This document shows, piece by piece, positions 56,073-64,000 of a DNA stretch of 64,000 nt. The DNA lies in contig NZ_AP024749.1 in NCBI RefSeq assembly GCF_019702945.1, positions 2,294,001 to 2,358,000 of the forward strand, in the 5' to 3' direction. How positions within the stretch are numbered: the first letter of the stretch is position 1; every line of letters begins with the position of its first letter. The notes beneath the pieces were generated by a model that made no database searches, was not told where the DNA came from, and saw only the letters and a program-made list of their open reading frames with translations. The position numbers were made by a program, and so were the translations under genes. This DNA is from Flavobacterium okayamense (lineage in GTDB: Bacteria; Bacteroidota; Bacteroidia; Flavobacteriales; Flavobacteriaceae).

Positions 56073-56672
56073 TTAAATTACATTTTCAAACTCAAACAAC
56101 AATTTAATATTCTCGTACGAATTATCTAAAATAGTTGGAATATCTTTTGGTTTAATCCAGGCTACTTTTTCAATGCCTTCTTCAATTTGGCCTTCTGGAA
56201 TGCCTTCAAAATCAGATTTCATTTCAAACCAATAGGTTTGTTTCAATTTATAACGTCCGTTACGTTTAAAAACATGATAGGTTTTCGGAAGTTTTTTTAC
56301 AATCGATAAACCGTTCACTCCTGTCTCCTCTTCTACTTCTCGCATCGCCGTTTCTTCTATAGTTTCATTTTTCTCGGTTCCGCCTTTTGGCAAATCCCAT
56401 TTTCCATTTCTGAAAATAAATAAAACTTCTCCTTTTTTGTTATAAACCAATCCGCCGCCAGCTTTCACAACTGGAATTTTAGCTTTTAAGGTTTTCATAA
56501 TCAGCTTTTCATCGGGATGATATAAAAAAGCTTTCTGAATTTTATTTTGGAAAATCTTAACTATAAGTTTCTTAATATCAACACTTTCTAAAAGAAAAAG
56601 TTGAAAATCGGTTTCCTTTTGAACTTCATTAGTCAAAAAAAGTGGCTTATCGTTGACAAAAACTTTATACAT
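56073..56672 (-). CDS. Nudix hydrolase
   Basis: 199 aa from the ATG at 56672 (MYKVFVNDKPLFL). A longer in-frame start at 56699 would run into pyrE. The Nudix box GX5EX7REUXEEXGU is complete: GGTEKNETIEETAMREVEEETG (positions about 110-131). An N-terminal extension (about 75 residues) precedes it. WFEMKSDFEGIPEGQIEEGIEKVAWI is the C-terminal part. It hydrolyses a nucleoside diphosphate-linked substrate, identity unknown. It is divergent from pyrE with only 7 bases between starts. Confidence 0.88.
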   Translation of the reverse strand: MYKVFVNDKPLFLTNEVQKETDFQLFLLESVDIKKLIVKIFQNKIQKAFLYHPDEKLIMKTLKAKIPVVKAGGGLVYNKKGEVLFIFRNGKWDLPKGGTEKNETIEETAMREVEEETGVNGLSIVKKLPKTYHVFKRNGRYKLKQTYWFEMKSDFEGIPEGQIEEGIEKVAWIKPKDIPTILDNSYENIKLLFEFENVI

Positions 56673-56675
56673 TTG
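56668..56675 (+). promoter_or_regulatory. -7 promoter element of pyrE
   Basis: TACATTTG, ending 4 bases before the pyrE ATG at 56680. It would give a leaderless or nearly leaderless transcript and overlaps the Nudix start codon. -33 is not clear. Confidence 0.45.
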
Positions 56676-56679
56676 TAGT

Positions 56680-57327
56680 ATGATTTTTGATAACAACACA
56701 GCTAAAAAAACAGCCGAATTGCTTTTACAAATAAACGCAATTAAATTAAATTCTAAAAATCCTTTTACATGGGCTTCAGGCTGGAAGTCTCCAATTTATT
56801 GTGATAATAGAATTATCCTATCATTTCCCCCTGTTCGTAACTATATTCGCGAAGCTTTTGCTAAGCATATAGAAGAGAAATTTGGAAAGCCCGATGTTAT
56901 TGCTGGCGTTGCCACTGGCGCTATAGGTATTGGCATACTTGTTGCTGAATATATGGGACTGCCATTTGTATATGTTCGTCCAGAACCTAAGAAACACGGA
57001 CGTCAAAATCAAGTGGAAGGTTTTTTACAAAAAGGACAAAATGTGGTTGTTGTAGAAGATTTAATTAGTACTGGTGGAAGTAGCTTGTTAGCGGTTGAAG
57101 CCTTACGTAATGAAGGCGCAAATGTGAAAGGTATGGCGGCTATTTTTACGTACGGATTTGATATTTCGGTAGAAAAAATTGCTGCGGCAAATTTAGATGT
57201 ATTTACGTTAAGCAATTACAATGTATTATTACAAGAAGCTGTTAGTAAAAAATACATTACAGAAGAAGAGTTAATTACTCTTGAAGATTGGCGTAAAAGT
57301 CCATCGGAATGGAATGTAGAAGTTTAA
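56680..57327 (+). CDS. pyrE: Orotate phosphoribosyltransferase
   Basis: 215 aa from ATG 56680 (MIFDNNTAKKTAELLLQINA). The PRPP-binding motif is VVVEDLISTGGSSLLAV, with KNPFTWASGWKSPIYCDNR and YVRPEPKKHGRQNQVEG in the usual order. It makes OMP in pyrimidine synthesis. No other pyr genes are adjacent. An upstream in-frame ATG at 56653 lies before the -7 box. Confidence 0.95.
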   Translation: MIFDNNTAKKTAELLLQINAIKLNSKNPFTWASGWKSPIYCDNRIILSFPPVRNYIREAFAKHIEEKFGKPDVIAGVATGAIGIGILVAEYMGLPFVYVRPEPKKHGRQNQVEGFLQKGQNVVVVEDLISTGGSSLLAVEALRNEGANVKGMAAIFTYGFDISVEKIAAANLDVFTLSNYNVLLQEAVSKKYITEEELITLEDWRKSPSEWNVEV

Positions 57328-57350
57328 AATTATAATAGAAAAAGAATAAA

Positions 57351-57743
57351 ATGAATTTAGAAAGTCCAAAAGTTACTGTAGATAAATCAGCTGAATATAT
57401 TTTCAATGCTCTAACTGATGTTAAGAATTTTGAGAAATTAATGCCTGAAAATATTGCTAAGTTTGAAGTAATTGATGAAAATTGTTTTGAATTTGGTTTA
57501 AAAGGCATGCCAGAAATTAAATTGGTAAAAAAAGAAGCTATTCCAAATGATAAAATTGTTTTAGGAGCTGCTTCAAGTAAATTACCTTTTACATTAACAG
57601 GAATTTTAACAGAACTTGACGTTGAAAAAACTGAAATTCAATTACAGTTTGAAGGAGATTTTAACCCAATGATGGCCATGATGGTAAAAGGCCCAATTGG
57701 TAAATTTATAGAAACGTTAGCGCAAAATATGAACAAACTTTAG
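57351..57743 (+). CDS. SRPBCC (START-like) family protein
   Basis: 130 aa. SPKVTVDKSAEYIFNALTDVKNFEKLMPENIAKFEVIDE at the start and FEGDFNPMMAMMVKGPIGKFIETLAQNMNKL at the end fit the SRPBCC fold, which holds small hydrophobic ligands. No signal peptide. It often lies next to pyrE in Flavobacteria. The function and ligand are unknown. Confidence 0.82.
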   Translation: MNLESPKVTVDKSAEYIFNALTDVKNFEKLMPENIAKFEVIDENCFEFGLKGMPEIKLVKKEAIPNDKIVLGAASSKLPFTLTGILTELDVEKTEIQLQFEGDFNPMMAMMVKGPIGKFIETLAQNMNKL

Positions 57744-57773
57744 TTTGTAGTAATTTGCTGCTATTAACCCGAA

Positions 57774-57803
57774 AAACTCTTGCCAAAAGCGAGAGTTTTT
57801 TTG
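57774..57803 (+). terminator. Terminator after the SRPBCC gene
   Basis: AAAACTCT and AGAGTTTT form a stem with a longer loop and a T run. Confidence 0.72.
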
Positions 57804-57805
57804 TT

Positions 57806-57813
57806 ATATTTGA
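57806..57813 (+). promoter_or_regulatory. -7 promoter element of the TSUP permease gene
   Basis: TATATTTG directly after the preceding terminator, 13 bases ahead of the start codon. Confidence 0.5.
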
Positions 57814-57825
57814 TAAAACCCTGAA

Positions 57826-58557
57826 ATGCTTCAAAAAGTTAGTTTTCTTTTCCTTGTTCTTGCTTTAATTGCAGAAATTGTTGGTACCATTGGTGGATTT
57901 GGTTCTTCGGTTTTCTTTGTGCCATTGGCTAACTTTTTCTTCGATTTTCAAACCGTTTTAGGCCTAACAGCACTTTTCCATGTATTTAGTAACATTAGTA
58001 AAATAGCACTTTTCAGAAAAGGGTTAGATAAAAAACTATTGTTATCCATAGGAATTCCATCTGTAATTTTTGTAATAATTGGTGGGGTTTTAACGCAATT
58101 CTTAGATAATAAAATACTCGAAATAGTTTTAGCTGTTTTTCTAATTGCTTTTAGTTTGCTTTTCTTAATCAAAAAGGAATTGGTAGTTAAACCAACATCA
58201 AAAAGTACATTTCTTGGCGGTTCTCTTTCTGGATTTACAGCTGGTTTATTAGGAACTGGTGGTGCTATTAGAGGAATTACAATGGCTGCTTTCAACCTGG
58301 AGAAAAATGTTTTTATAGCAACTTCTGCAGCGATTGATTTTGCAATTGATTTTACGCGAACAATTGTATACTTCTTTAACGGATATATAAAAAATGATAT
58401 TTTAATTTACATTCCATTTCTGATTATAATAAGTTGGGTTGGGACATACATTGGGAAATACATTTTACAATTTATTCCTCAAGAAAAGTTTAAGCAAATT
58501 GCTTTAGGACTCATTTTATTTATAGGAATTGTAATGTTTGTTAAGATTATTCCATAA
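57826..58557 (+). CDS. TSUP (TauE/SafE) family membrane permease
   Basis: 243 aa with about eight membrane helices. EIVGTIGGFGSSVFFVPLANFF near the start and GGSLSGFTAGLLGTGGAIRGI in the middle are the two repeat signatures of the TSUP family (DUF81). It may export sulfite or organosulfonates, but the substrate cannot be told. It belongs to a different lineage from the SafE-like protein at 32605. Confidence 0.85.
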   Translation: MLQKVSFLFLVLALIAEIVGTIGGFGSSVFFVPLANFFFDFQTVLGLTALFHVFSNISKIALFRKGLDKKLLLSIGIPSVIFVIIGGVLTQFLDNKILEIVLAVFLIAFSLLFLIKKELVVKPTSKSTFLGGSLSGFTAGLLGTGGAIRGITMAAFNLEKNVFIATSAAIDFAIDFTRTIVYFFNGYIKNDILIYIPFLIIISWVGTYIGKYILQFIPQEKFKQIALGLILFIGIVMFVKIIP

Positions 58558-58559
58558 AA

Positions 58560-58585
58560 AAAAGCTCAGATTTCTCTGAGCTTTT
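58560..58585. terminator. Terminator between TSUP gene and tRNA-His
   Basis: AAAAGCTCAGA and TCTGAGCTTTT form an 11-bp stem with loop TTTC. Runs of A before and T after mean that it can serve both the TSUP gene and the convergent tRNA-His. Confidence 0.88.
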
Positions 58586-58597
58586 TCAACATTTAAG

Positions 58598-58672
<75 letters not shown>

Positions 58673-58681
58673 ATTTGTTTT

Positions 58682-58719
58682 GCGAGTGCAAATATAGATG
58701 TTTCCTACAATCTTACAAA
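58682..58719 (-). promoter_or_regulatory. tRNA-His promoter
   Basis: Minus strand TTTG (58716-58719), 19 bases, TATATTTG (58689-58696), then CACTCGC. It has the same architecture as rRNA promoters P1 and P3. Confidence 0.72.
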
Positions 58720-58735
58720 GATTTTTTTTACTTTT

Positions 58736-59452
58736 TTATTTCAAATCTGCTAAACTATTGACAGCCAAATATCTTTCAGTTGTAAAACCTTCAGCATAAT
58801 CTACTCCAACCAATCTTCCTAAGTCTTGTGCACGATAGGTAACGCTATCTGAAAAGTTTTTTGAAGTTATAGGTGAAACAGGTTCTTTCGAATCGGGATT
58901 GTAAAATTGAGAATCATAAGCCATTACGGCATCAATCTTATTTTGCATAAAACCAGAAACATCAACCACAAAATCTGGTTCAATATTTTCCCATTGAATG
59001 TAATGATACACAACTTTTGGTCGCCAAGCTTGTTGTATTTCTCCGTTTAGTTCGGTTTCAATCTTTCGTAAACCCGATAAAAAACATGCATCGCTTACTA
59101 ATTTACTTCCTTTTGCATGATCGATATGTCGATCTTGAATGGCATTGCATAAAACAATTTCAGGTTGGTATTTTCGAATCATCTTAATGATTTCTAATTG
59201 GTGTTTTTCATCATTTACGAAAAAACCATCTCTAAAACCAAGATTTTCTCGTACAGAAACTCCTAAAATTTTAGCAGCTTTTTTGGCTTCTTCATCTCTA
59301 ATTTCTGCAGAACCTCGTGTACCTAATTCTCCTCGAGTTAGATCTATAATTCCAACTTTTTTACCTAACGAAATTTCTTTTGCAATGGTTCCACTACAAC
59401 CTAATTCAACATCATCTGGATGAGCACCAAAGGCTAATATATCAAGTTTCAT
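58736..59452 (-). CDS. bshB1: Bacillithiol biosynthesis deacetylase BshB1
   Basis: 238 aa. Zinc-binding AHPDDVELGCSG near the N-terminus, then DLTRGELGTRGSAEIRDEEAKKAAKILGV and DRHIDHAKGSKLVSDACFLSG, all typical of BshB1. It removes the acetyl group from GlcNAc-malate in bacillithiol synthesis. bshA and bshC are not in the window. It is last in a minus-strand operon with the amidohydrolase (8-base gap). Confidence 0.93.
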   Translation of the reverse strand: MKLDILAFGAHPDDVELGCSGTIAKEISLGKKVGIIDLTRGELGTRGSAEIRDEEAKKAAKILGVSVRENLGFRDGFFVNDEKHQLEIIKMIRKYQPEIVLCNAIQDRHIDHAKGSKLVSDACFLSGLRKIETELNGEIQQAWRPKVVYHYIQWENIEPDFVVDVSGFMQNKIDAVMAYDSQFYNPDSKEPVSPITSKNFSDSVTYRAQDLGRLVGVDYAEGFTTERYLAVNSLADLK

Positions 59453-59460
59453 TATTTTTT

Positions 59461-60432
59461 TTATTTTAAAAGTAAATTTATTTCTGCTTCTGAAAGTTGC
59501 AATTTATTCATCAAAATTTCAAGATATTCATCACTATTATATAATGGATAATCTGTTCCAAAAACGATTTTTTCAAAACCTATTTTTCTGCAATAATTAG
59601 CCAATTCTTTAAATTCTGAATCTGTCAATTTATTCACACCTTCAGAATCTTTGTCTAAACAAACTGCCGAAATATCAAATTTAATATTTTGGTTTGCTAC
59701 CTTATTATTTGTTTTAAAAACTTCTATAAAGGTATCTAAAATCTCTTTTGTTTTAGAATTAAATCCGCCAGAAGTACCAAAATGAGCTATTTGCAAATTA
59801 ACATAATCAAGATTATTCAAAACTGAATTTGCAAAAATCTTGATGTCATTTTTTCCAAATTTTGGATGCGAATTGTCAAAATGCAATAAAATAGGTAATC
59901 TATTATCAGAAGCGTATTTAAAAATTTGCTGAATTTTGTGTAAATGTTCATTTTCAGTTAAATATACTTGAGAAGCATTATGATGAAGTTTTATACCATC
60001 TAATTTTAAAATTTTATGACAACGAATAATTTCTTCTAACATATTTTCTTGTAATGGATCAACGCTAAAAAAAGCTTTAATTCGTTTTGGATATTTATTT
60101 TTGACTGAAGCTAAATAATTATTCTCTGCTTCCATTTGAGACTTTACTTTATCTGACTTAGCTCCAAATTCTGGAGAAGAATATACATAAGCCATAGAAA
60201 TTAAAGACACTTTTTCAGCTTTATTAAATTTTAAAATACTGTCGATATTTGAATAGTAATAATCTGGTCTTGAAAATGGAATTCCCATATTTTTCCAAAG
60301 TGAAATTAGCTCTGGACTCATAATATGGACATGGTTATCTATAATGTTTCTACTTGTAACCCTTTTTTCAATACTACAAGAAAACATAATCCCGAAAATT
60401 ATAAATAAAACCGATTTTGAAGCTAATTTCAT
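59461..60432 (-). CDS. Amidohydrolase-family lipoprotein
   Basis: 323 aa. A lipobox (IFGIMFSC, Cys about 19) points to lipid anchoring. The TIM-barrel metal motif is NHVHIMSPE (HxH), with KLDGIKLHHNASQVYL (Lys and His), LLHFDNSHP, and the final Asp in IVFGTDYPLY. These are the metal ligands of the amidohydrolase superfamily 2 fold. The substrate is unknown, and a lipid-anchored member is unusual. The start overlaps the end of the isochorismate synthase gene by 4 bases. Confidence 0.8.
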   Translation of the reverse strand: MKLASKSVLFIIFGIMFSCSIEKRVTSRNIIDNHVHIMSPELISLWKNMGIPFSRPDYYYSNIDSILKFNKAEKVSLISMAYVYSSPEFGAKSDKVKSQMEAENNYLASVKNKYPKRIKAFFSVDPLQENMLEEIIRCHKILKLDGIKLHHNASQVYLTENEHLHKIQQIFKYASDNRLPILLHFDNSHPKFGKNDIKIFANSVLNNLDYVNLQIAHFGTSGGFNSKTKEILDTFIEVFKTNNKVANQNIKFDISAVCLDKDSEGVNKLTDSEFKELANYCRKIGFEKIVFGTDYPLYNSDEYLEILMNKLQLSEAEINLLLK

Positions 60433-61490
60433 TTCAATACTTTTTTAATTGTTTTCGATTTGTTTACCGTTTCGAAAAACTCTAATTCTGGTTGACTATC
60501 TTTTGTAATACCACAACCCACATAAATGTTAGCAATTTTATTTTCGATTTTCATACATCTCAAATTTACAAATAAATCGGAATTTTCGCATTCTTGATTT
60601 ACAGCTTCATAATTCAGTTCGCCTAAAAACCCAGCGTAAAACTCACGATTATAACCTTCATTTTCTAAAATAAAGTCTTTAGCTTTTTCTTTTGGAAACC
60701 CACAAACGGCTGGTGTAGGATGCAAAATATTTATCACTTCACCTAATTGCATTTTATTTTTCAATTGAGCCGAAATATCAGTTTTTATATGCAATAAATT
60801 TCCCGCCTGATACGTGTAAGGCTCTGAAACTGATTTTTCAGCAATAAAAGGTTCTAAGCTTTCAACAATAAAATCAGTAACTAACTGCTGCTCTACTACC
60901 TCTTTTTCGCCCCAATCTTCATCAATCTTATCTTTTGTTTTGGTTCCAGCTAAGGCGACTGTTTGAATAGTGTTTTTATTTACTTTCAATAATTGTTCAG
61001 GAGTAGCACCCATCCACATTCCTATTTCAGGATGAAAAGCACAATATTTAAAAGCAGTTGGATATAATTGAACCAATACTTTAAAACTTTTTATAAAGTC
61101 AAAATCTGGAATAGAAACAGTTTCACTTCTTGAAGTTACAATCTTTTTATAATTGCCAACTTCAATTTCTTCAATGGCATTTTTTACTAAATTTTCAAAC
61201 TTTAGCTTAACTTCTTCTGAATACGTTTCTTTTAATTCTGAAGTGGTTTCAATACCTTCAAAATTATTTTCAGTAGAAATTTGTAGACATTTATCTAATG
61301 GAAATAAAATCTTTTTTTCTGAAGTAAAGGAATTCAAAATAAAACCTTTTCTTTCGTAATTTTCTAAAAAATAAGAGTTAGAATCTTCTTGCAATAATCC
61401 AAAACTAGTTGATGAATTTGGTTTTGAATACATTACAAAAGCCAATTTTTGATTGTATTGTTGAGAAACTTTCTGAAAGAAATCGGACAT
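60429..61490 (-). CDS. menF: Isochorismate synthase (chorismate-binding)
   Basis: 353 aa, somewhat shorter at the N-terminus than E. coli MenF. The chorismate-binding core shows YKKIVTSRSE, MWMGATPEQLLKV, LAGTKTKD, LHIKTDISAQLK, HPTPAVCGFPKEKA and FYAGFLGE, ending VGCGITKDSQPELEFFETVNKS. It makes isochorismate for menaquinone. The gene for the hotdog thioesterase ends 1 base upstream, as in many Bacteroidota men clusters. No siderophore genes are nearby, supporting the menaquinone role. Confidence 0.88.
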   Translation of the reverse strand: MSDFFQKVSQQYNQKLAFVMYSKPNSSTSFGLLQEDSNSYFLENYERKGFILNSFTSEKKILFPLDKCLQISTENNFEGIETTSELKETYSEEVKLKFENLVKNAIEEIEVGNYKKIVTSRSETVSIPDFDFIKSFKVLVQLYPTAFKYCAFHPEIGMWMGATPEQLLKVNKNTIQTVALAGTKTKDKIDEDWGEKEVVEQQLVTDFIVESLEPFIAEKSVSEPYTYQAGNLLHIKTDISAQLKNKMQLGEVINILHPTPAVCGFPKEKAKDFILENEGYNREFYAGFLGELNYEAVNQECENSDLFVNLRCMKIENKIANIYVGCGITKDSQPELEFFETVNKSKTIKKVLK

Positions 61491-61491
61491 C

Positions 61492-61914
61492 TTATTTTTT
61501 TCTAGATAAAACCATATTAGACAACTTACAAAGTGAAATTAAATTTCCCTCTTCATCTTCAATTCTAATTTCCCAAAGATGTAAACTTCTTCCTTTGTGA
61601 ATTATTCTTGCTGTTCCGTAAACTATTCCCTCACGTTTCGCTTTTAAATGATTTGCCGAGATCTCAATTCCTCTCACCTCTTGTAGTTCAGGATTGATGA
61701 ACATGATTGAAGCTGCACTTCCCACACTTTCAGCTAAAGCTACACTAGCACCGCCATGTAATAATCCCATGGGTTGATGCACTCTTGGATTGACTGGCAT
61801 TTTTGCCATTAAAAAATCTTCTCCTGCATCTATATATTCTATCTCTAAAGTTTCCATTAAGGTGTTTCGAGATACTTTATTACATAATTCTAAAACTCTT
61901 TCCTTATCGAACAT
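61492..61914 (-). CDS. PaaI-like hotdog-fold thioesterase
   Basis: 140 aa. HQPMGLLHGGASVALAESVGS is the hotdog helix with its HGG and Glu motif; EISANHLKAKREGIVYGTARIIHKGRSLHLWEIRI (by pattern) is the central sheet. Next to menF, it may be the DHNA-CoA thioesterase of menaquinone synthesis (MenI role), but this is inferred from position. It is the first gene of the operon. Confidence 0.82.
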   Translation of the reverse strand: MFDKERVLELCNKVSRNTLMETLEIEYIDAGEDFLMAKMPVNPRVHQPMGLLHGGASVALAESVGSAASIMFINPELQEVRGIEISANHLKAKREGIVYGTARIIHKGRSLHLWEIRIEDEEGNLISLCKLSNMVLSRKK

Positions 61915-62026
61915 TCTTTTTTTCAGTAAAAATACTATTAAAATTTGTCTTGAAAAAGTATAAACTAAATCGAATATATTTTCGTTATCTGTAAAAAGTA
62001 CTATTTTTACCTAAAATTGTTTTTTA

Positions 62027-63559
62027 ATGAAGCATTATATTTTTGCCTTAGTAGGTTTATTCACAATACTTTTATCTTCTTGTAGAAGTGATTTTGATTT
62101 TCAACACGATGTAGGGAATCTAGGTTTTTCAAGAGACACCGTTTATTTAGATACTGTTTTTACAAACATTGGTTCAAGTACATATACATTAAAAGTCTAC
62201 AATAAAACAGATAGAAACATTTCGATTCCTAAAGTTCAATTAGGTAATGGTGAAAATTCAAATTACCGATTAATGGTCGATGGAATGCCAGGAAAAGTAT
62301 TTGAAAATGTAGAATTATTAGCGAAAGATAGTATGTTTGTTTTTATCGAAGTAACTTCTGATATCACAGACGCTAATCCAACTGATTTTTTATATACTGA
62401 TGAAATACAATTTGGAACAGATTTAAATTTTCAAAAAGTAGAATTGGTAACACTTATTCAAGATGCTGTTTTTCTTTATCCTGAAAAATTAGGGGATGGA
62501 ACTACTGAAACTTTACCCATTGGAGATGATGAAATTTACGGTTTTTATCTTGATAATGCAGATCCTATAAATGGAAACGAATTGCATTGGACAAATACAA
62601 AACCATACGTTATTTATGGGTATGCAGCAGTTCCTTCAAATGAAACTCTTATCGTAGATTCTGGCGCAAGAATTCATTTTCATGCAGAATCAGGTTTAAT
62701 TCTAGCTAATAACGCATCCATTCAAGTTAATGGAGGACCTTCATTAACTGAAGATTTAGAAAACGAAGTTATTTTTGAAGGTGATCGATTAGAGCCCGAC
62801 TTTTCTGATGTTCCAGGACAATGGGGAACCATTTGGTTTACACAAGGAAGTACAAATAGTACAATTTCAAATTTGACTATAAAAAATGCAACTGTTGGGA
62901 TGTTAGTGTCTGGAAATGATGGAACTCCTACTCCAACTATAGATATGCAAAATGTTCAAATTTACAATTGTTCAAATGTTGGAATTTTAGCACGAACAGG
63001 TAATTTGGTTGGGAGAAATGTTGTTGTAAACAATTGTGGCGAAACTGCTTTCGCTGGAACTTTTGGAGGAAGTTATGATTTTACACATTGTACATTTGCA
63101 AACTATTGGCCTATTCCAAATCAGTTTTGTGTTGTATTAGATGATTATGATGGAAGTGTTGAATATGCGCTTACAAAAGCAGATTTTAAAAACTGTATTG
63201 TTTATGGTTCACCAAATCGATCAATTTCGATAAACAAAGAAGGAACAGATGCTAATTTTAATTTCAACTTTGATTCTTGTTTACTAAAATTTGTAAACGG
63301 AAGTCAGTTTTCTTCAATTCCTGAATACGATTTTACAGGCTCTCATTATACAAACTGCCTAGTATCCTTAACGTTTAATTCCGGTTTCATTCCTGATTTT
63401 AAAAATGAAGATAATAATGAGTTAATCATTGGTGAAAACTCAACAGCAAAAGGAAACGCAAATTCTACTTATTCAACTTTTAATGATATTTTAGACAATC
63501 CAAGGAATTCAACTATTGGATATGATATTGGTGCTTATAATTTCATTATCTTTGATTAA
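62027..63559 (+). CDS. Lipoprotein with right-handed beta-helix, function unknown
   Basis: 510 aa. Lipobox LLSSC (Cys about residue 19). A beta-rich domain (about 25-150, with NLGFSRDTVYLDTVFTNIGSSTYTLKVYN by pattern) resembles the DUF1573-like/ Ig-like modules. About 185-470 forms a parallel beta-helix (repeating NLTIKNATVGMLVSG, MQNVQIYNCSNVGIL, GRNVVVNNCGETAF). Such proteins often bind or cleave polysaccharides; no catalytic residues can be named. The next gene starts 17 bases downstream. Confidence 0.75.
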   Translation: MKHYIFALVGLFTILLSSCRSDFDFQHDVGNLGFSRDTVYLDTVFTNIGSSTYTLKVYNKTDRNISIPKVQLGNGENSNYRLMVDGMPGKVFENVELLAKDSMFVFIEVTSDITDANPTDFLYTDEIQFGTDLNFQKVELVTLIQDAVFLYPEKLGDGTTETLPIGDDEIYGFYLDNADPINGNELHWTNTKPYVIYGYAAVPSNETLIVDSGARIHFHAESGLILANNASIQVNGGPSLTEDLENEVIFEGDRLEPDFSDVPGQWGTIWFTQGSTNSTISNLTIKNATVGMLVSGNDGTPTPTIDMQNVQIYNCSNVGILARTGNLVGRNVVVNNCGETAFAGTFGGSYDFTHCTFANYWPIPNQFCVVLDDYDGSVEYALTKADFKNCIVYGSPNRSISINKEGTDANFNFNFDSCLLKFVNGSQFSSIPEYDFTGSHYTNCLVSLTFNSGFIPDFKNEDNNELIIGENSTAKGNANSTYSTFNDILDNPRNSTIGYDIGAYNFIIFD

Positions 63560-63575
63560 CCAAAAACTACAAATT

Positions 63576-64000
63576 ATGAAAAAAACTATTTTTACTCTTG
63601 CTCTTGCAACGCTTACTTTAGTTTCTTGTAAAAAAGAAGAAAACCAACAAGTTGAAATTCCATTAGAAGAAGCTCCTGTTGAAGAAACGGTTGTAGAAGA
63701 GGTTTTAGAAACACCAGATTCAGCTGCAGTAGCTAAAGCATGGGAAGACTATATGTCTCCATCTAAAGCACATGAAATGTTAGCAAAAGATACTGGCACT
63801 TGGGAATCTGACCTAACTTTTTGGATGCCTGAAAGTCCAGAACCTCAAAAAGCTAAAGCACAAGTTGAATATAAAATGATTCTTGGAGGCCGTTACCAAG
63901 AGGGAATTCATACTGGAAACATGTGGGGAATGCCTTTTGAAGGTAGAGGTTTAGTTGCCTATGACAATGCAACTGAAGAATTTATATCTACTTGGATTGA
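63576..64000 (+). CDS. DUF1579-like lipoprotein (3' end cut by window)
   Basis: The first 141 residues are visible and the frame is open at the window end. A lipobox (LTLVSC, Cys about 18) is followed by a Glu-rich linker (EENQQVEIPLEEAPVEETVVEE by pattern) and then WEDYMSPSKAHEMLAKDTGTWESDLTFWM and YKMILGGRYQEGIHTGNMWGMPFEGRG, which fit DUF1579 (heme-nitrobindin-like small beta fold). The function is unknown. Confidence 0.78.
   Translation, partial: MKKTIFTLALATLTLVSCKKEENQQVEIPLEEAPVEETVVEEVLETPDSAAVAKAWEDYMSPSKAHEMLAKDTGTWESDLTFWMPESPEPQKAKAQVEYKMILGGRYQEGIHTGNMWGMPFEGRGLVAYDNATEEFISTWI

Overview
The window is AT-rich chromosomal DNA from a member of the Bacteroidota, most likely Flavobacteriaceae and close to Flavobacterium. 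Signs are T9SS (type IX secretion) components and cargo with C-terminal sorting domains, PorQ next to Cmk, a fused CcoNO oxidase subunit, start codons without Shine-Dalgarno sequences, and -7 elements of the form TAnnTTTG. I see no prophage, integron, CRISPR array or transposase; it reads as core genome with scattered intergenic repeats.

Layout. 1-3096: end of a proline iminopeptidase-like gene, then pheT. 3107-7697: inverted-repeat elements around a secreted LRR/T9SS protein, then rpsA with a structured leader. 7723-16639 (minus strand): nupG-like transporter, cmk, porQ, lon, a two-domain lipoprotein, an UMF1-type MFS protein and an M48 lipoprotein protease. 16762-17619: alpha/beta hydrolase. 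17674-23233 (minus strand): a complete rRNA operon (16S, tRNA-Ile, tRNA-Ala, 23S, 5S) with tandem promoters, boxA-like elements and a terminator. 23439-29875: DUF4294 protein, M42 peptidase, a TPR sensor kinase with a LytTR response regulator, a secreted VGINT-type protein and an ankyrin protein. 30137-32516: RsmB-like methyltransferase and a secreted endonuclease I. 32605-41992: cbb3 oxidase locus (ccoI, ccoS, ccoNO, ccoQ, ccoP, ccoG, ccoH, SafE-like) with a divergent Crp/Fnr regulator. 42026-44163: rhodanese, then marR, nitroreductase and yceI. 44252-50945: complete trp operon (E, G, D, C, F, B, A) behind a leader-peptide attenuator. 51008-58557: SulP transporter, a GldL-like small membrane protein, M14 peptidase, two orphan secreted proteins, Nudix hydrolase, pyrE, an SRPBCC protein and a TSUP permease. 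58598-61914: tRNA-His and a minus-strand operon of a hotdog thioesterase, isochorismate synthase, amidohydrolase and bshB1. 62027-64000: beta-helix lipoprotein and a truncated DUF1579-like lipoprotein.

The most informative signals are regulatory. They are a trp attenuator whose 18-residue leader peptide has three consecutive Trp codons; matching TATGA-N6-TCATA operators at the two cbb3 promoters, with identical spacing to the promoter, one of them shared with the divergent regulator gene; twin palindromic MarR operators; and a common architecture (TTTG-N19-TAnnTTTG plus a CACYCGC discriminator) at rRNA and tRNA-His promoters. Two short genes were found by reading the sequence directly: ccoQ (57 aa) and the trp leader peptide. 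All homology statements come from recognising family features by eye; no database search was run.
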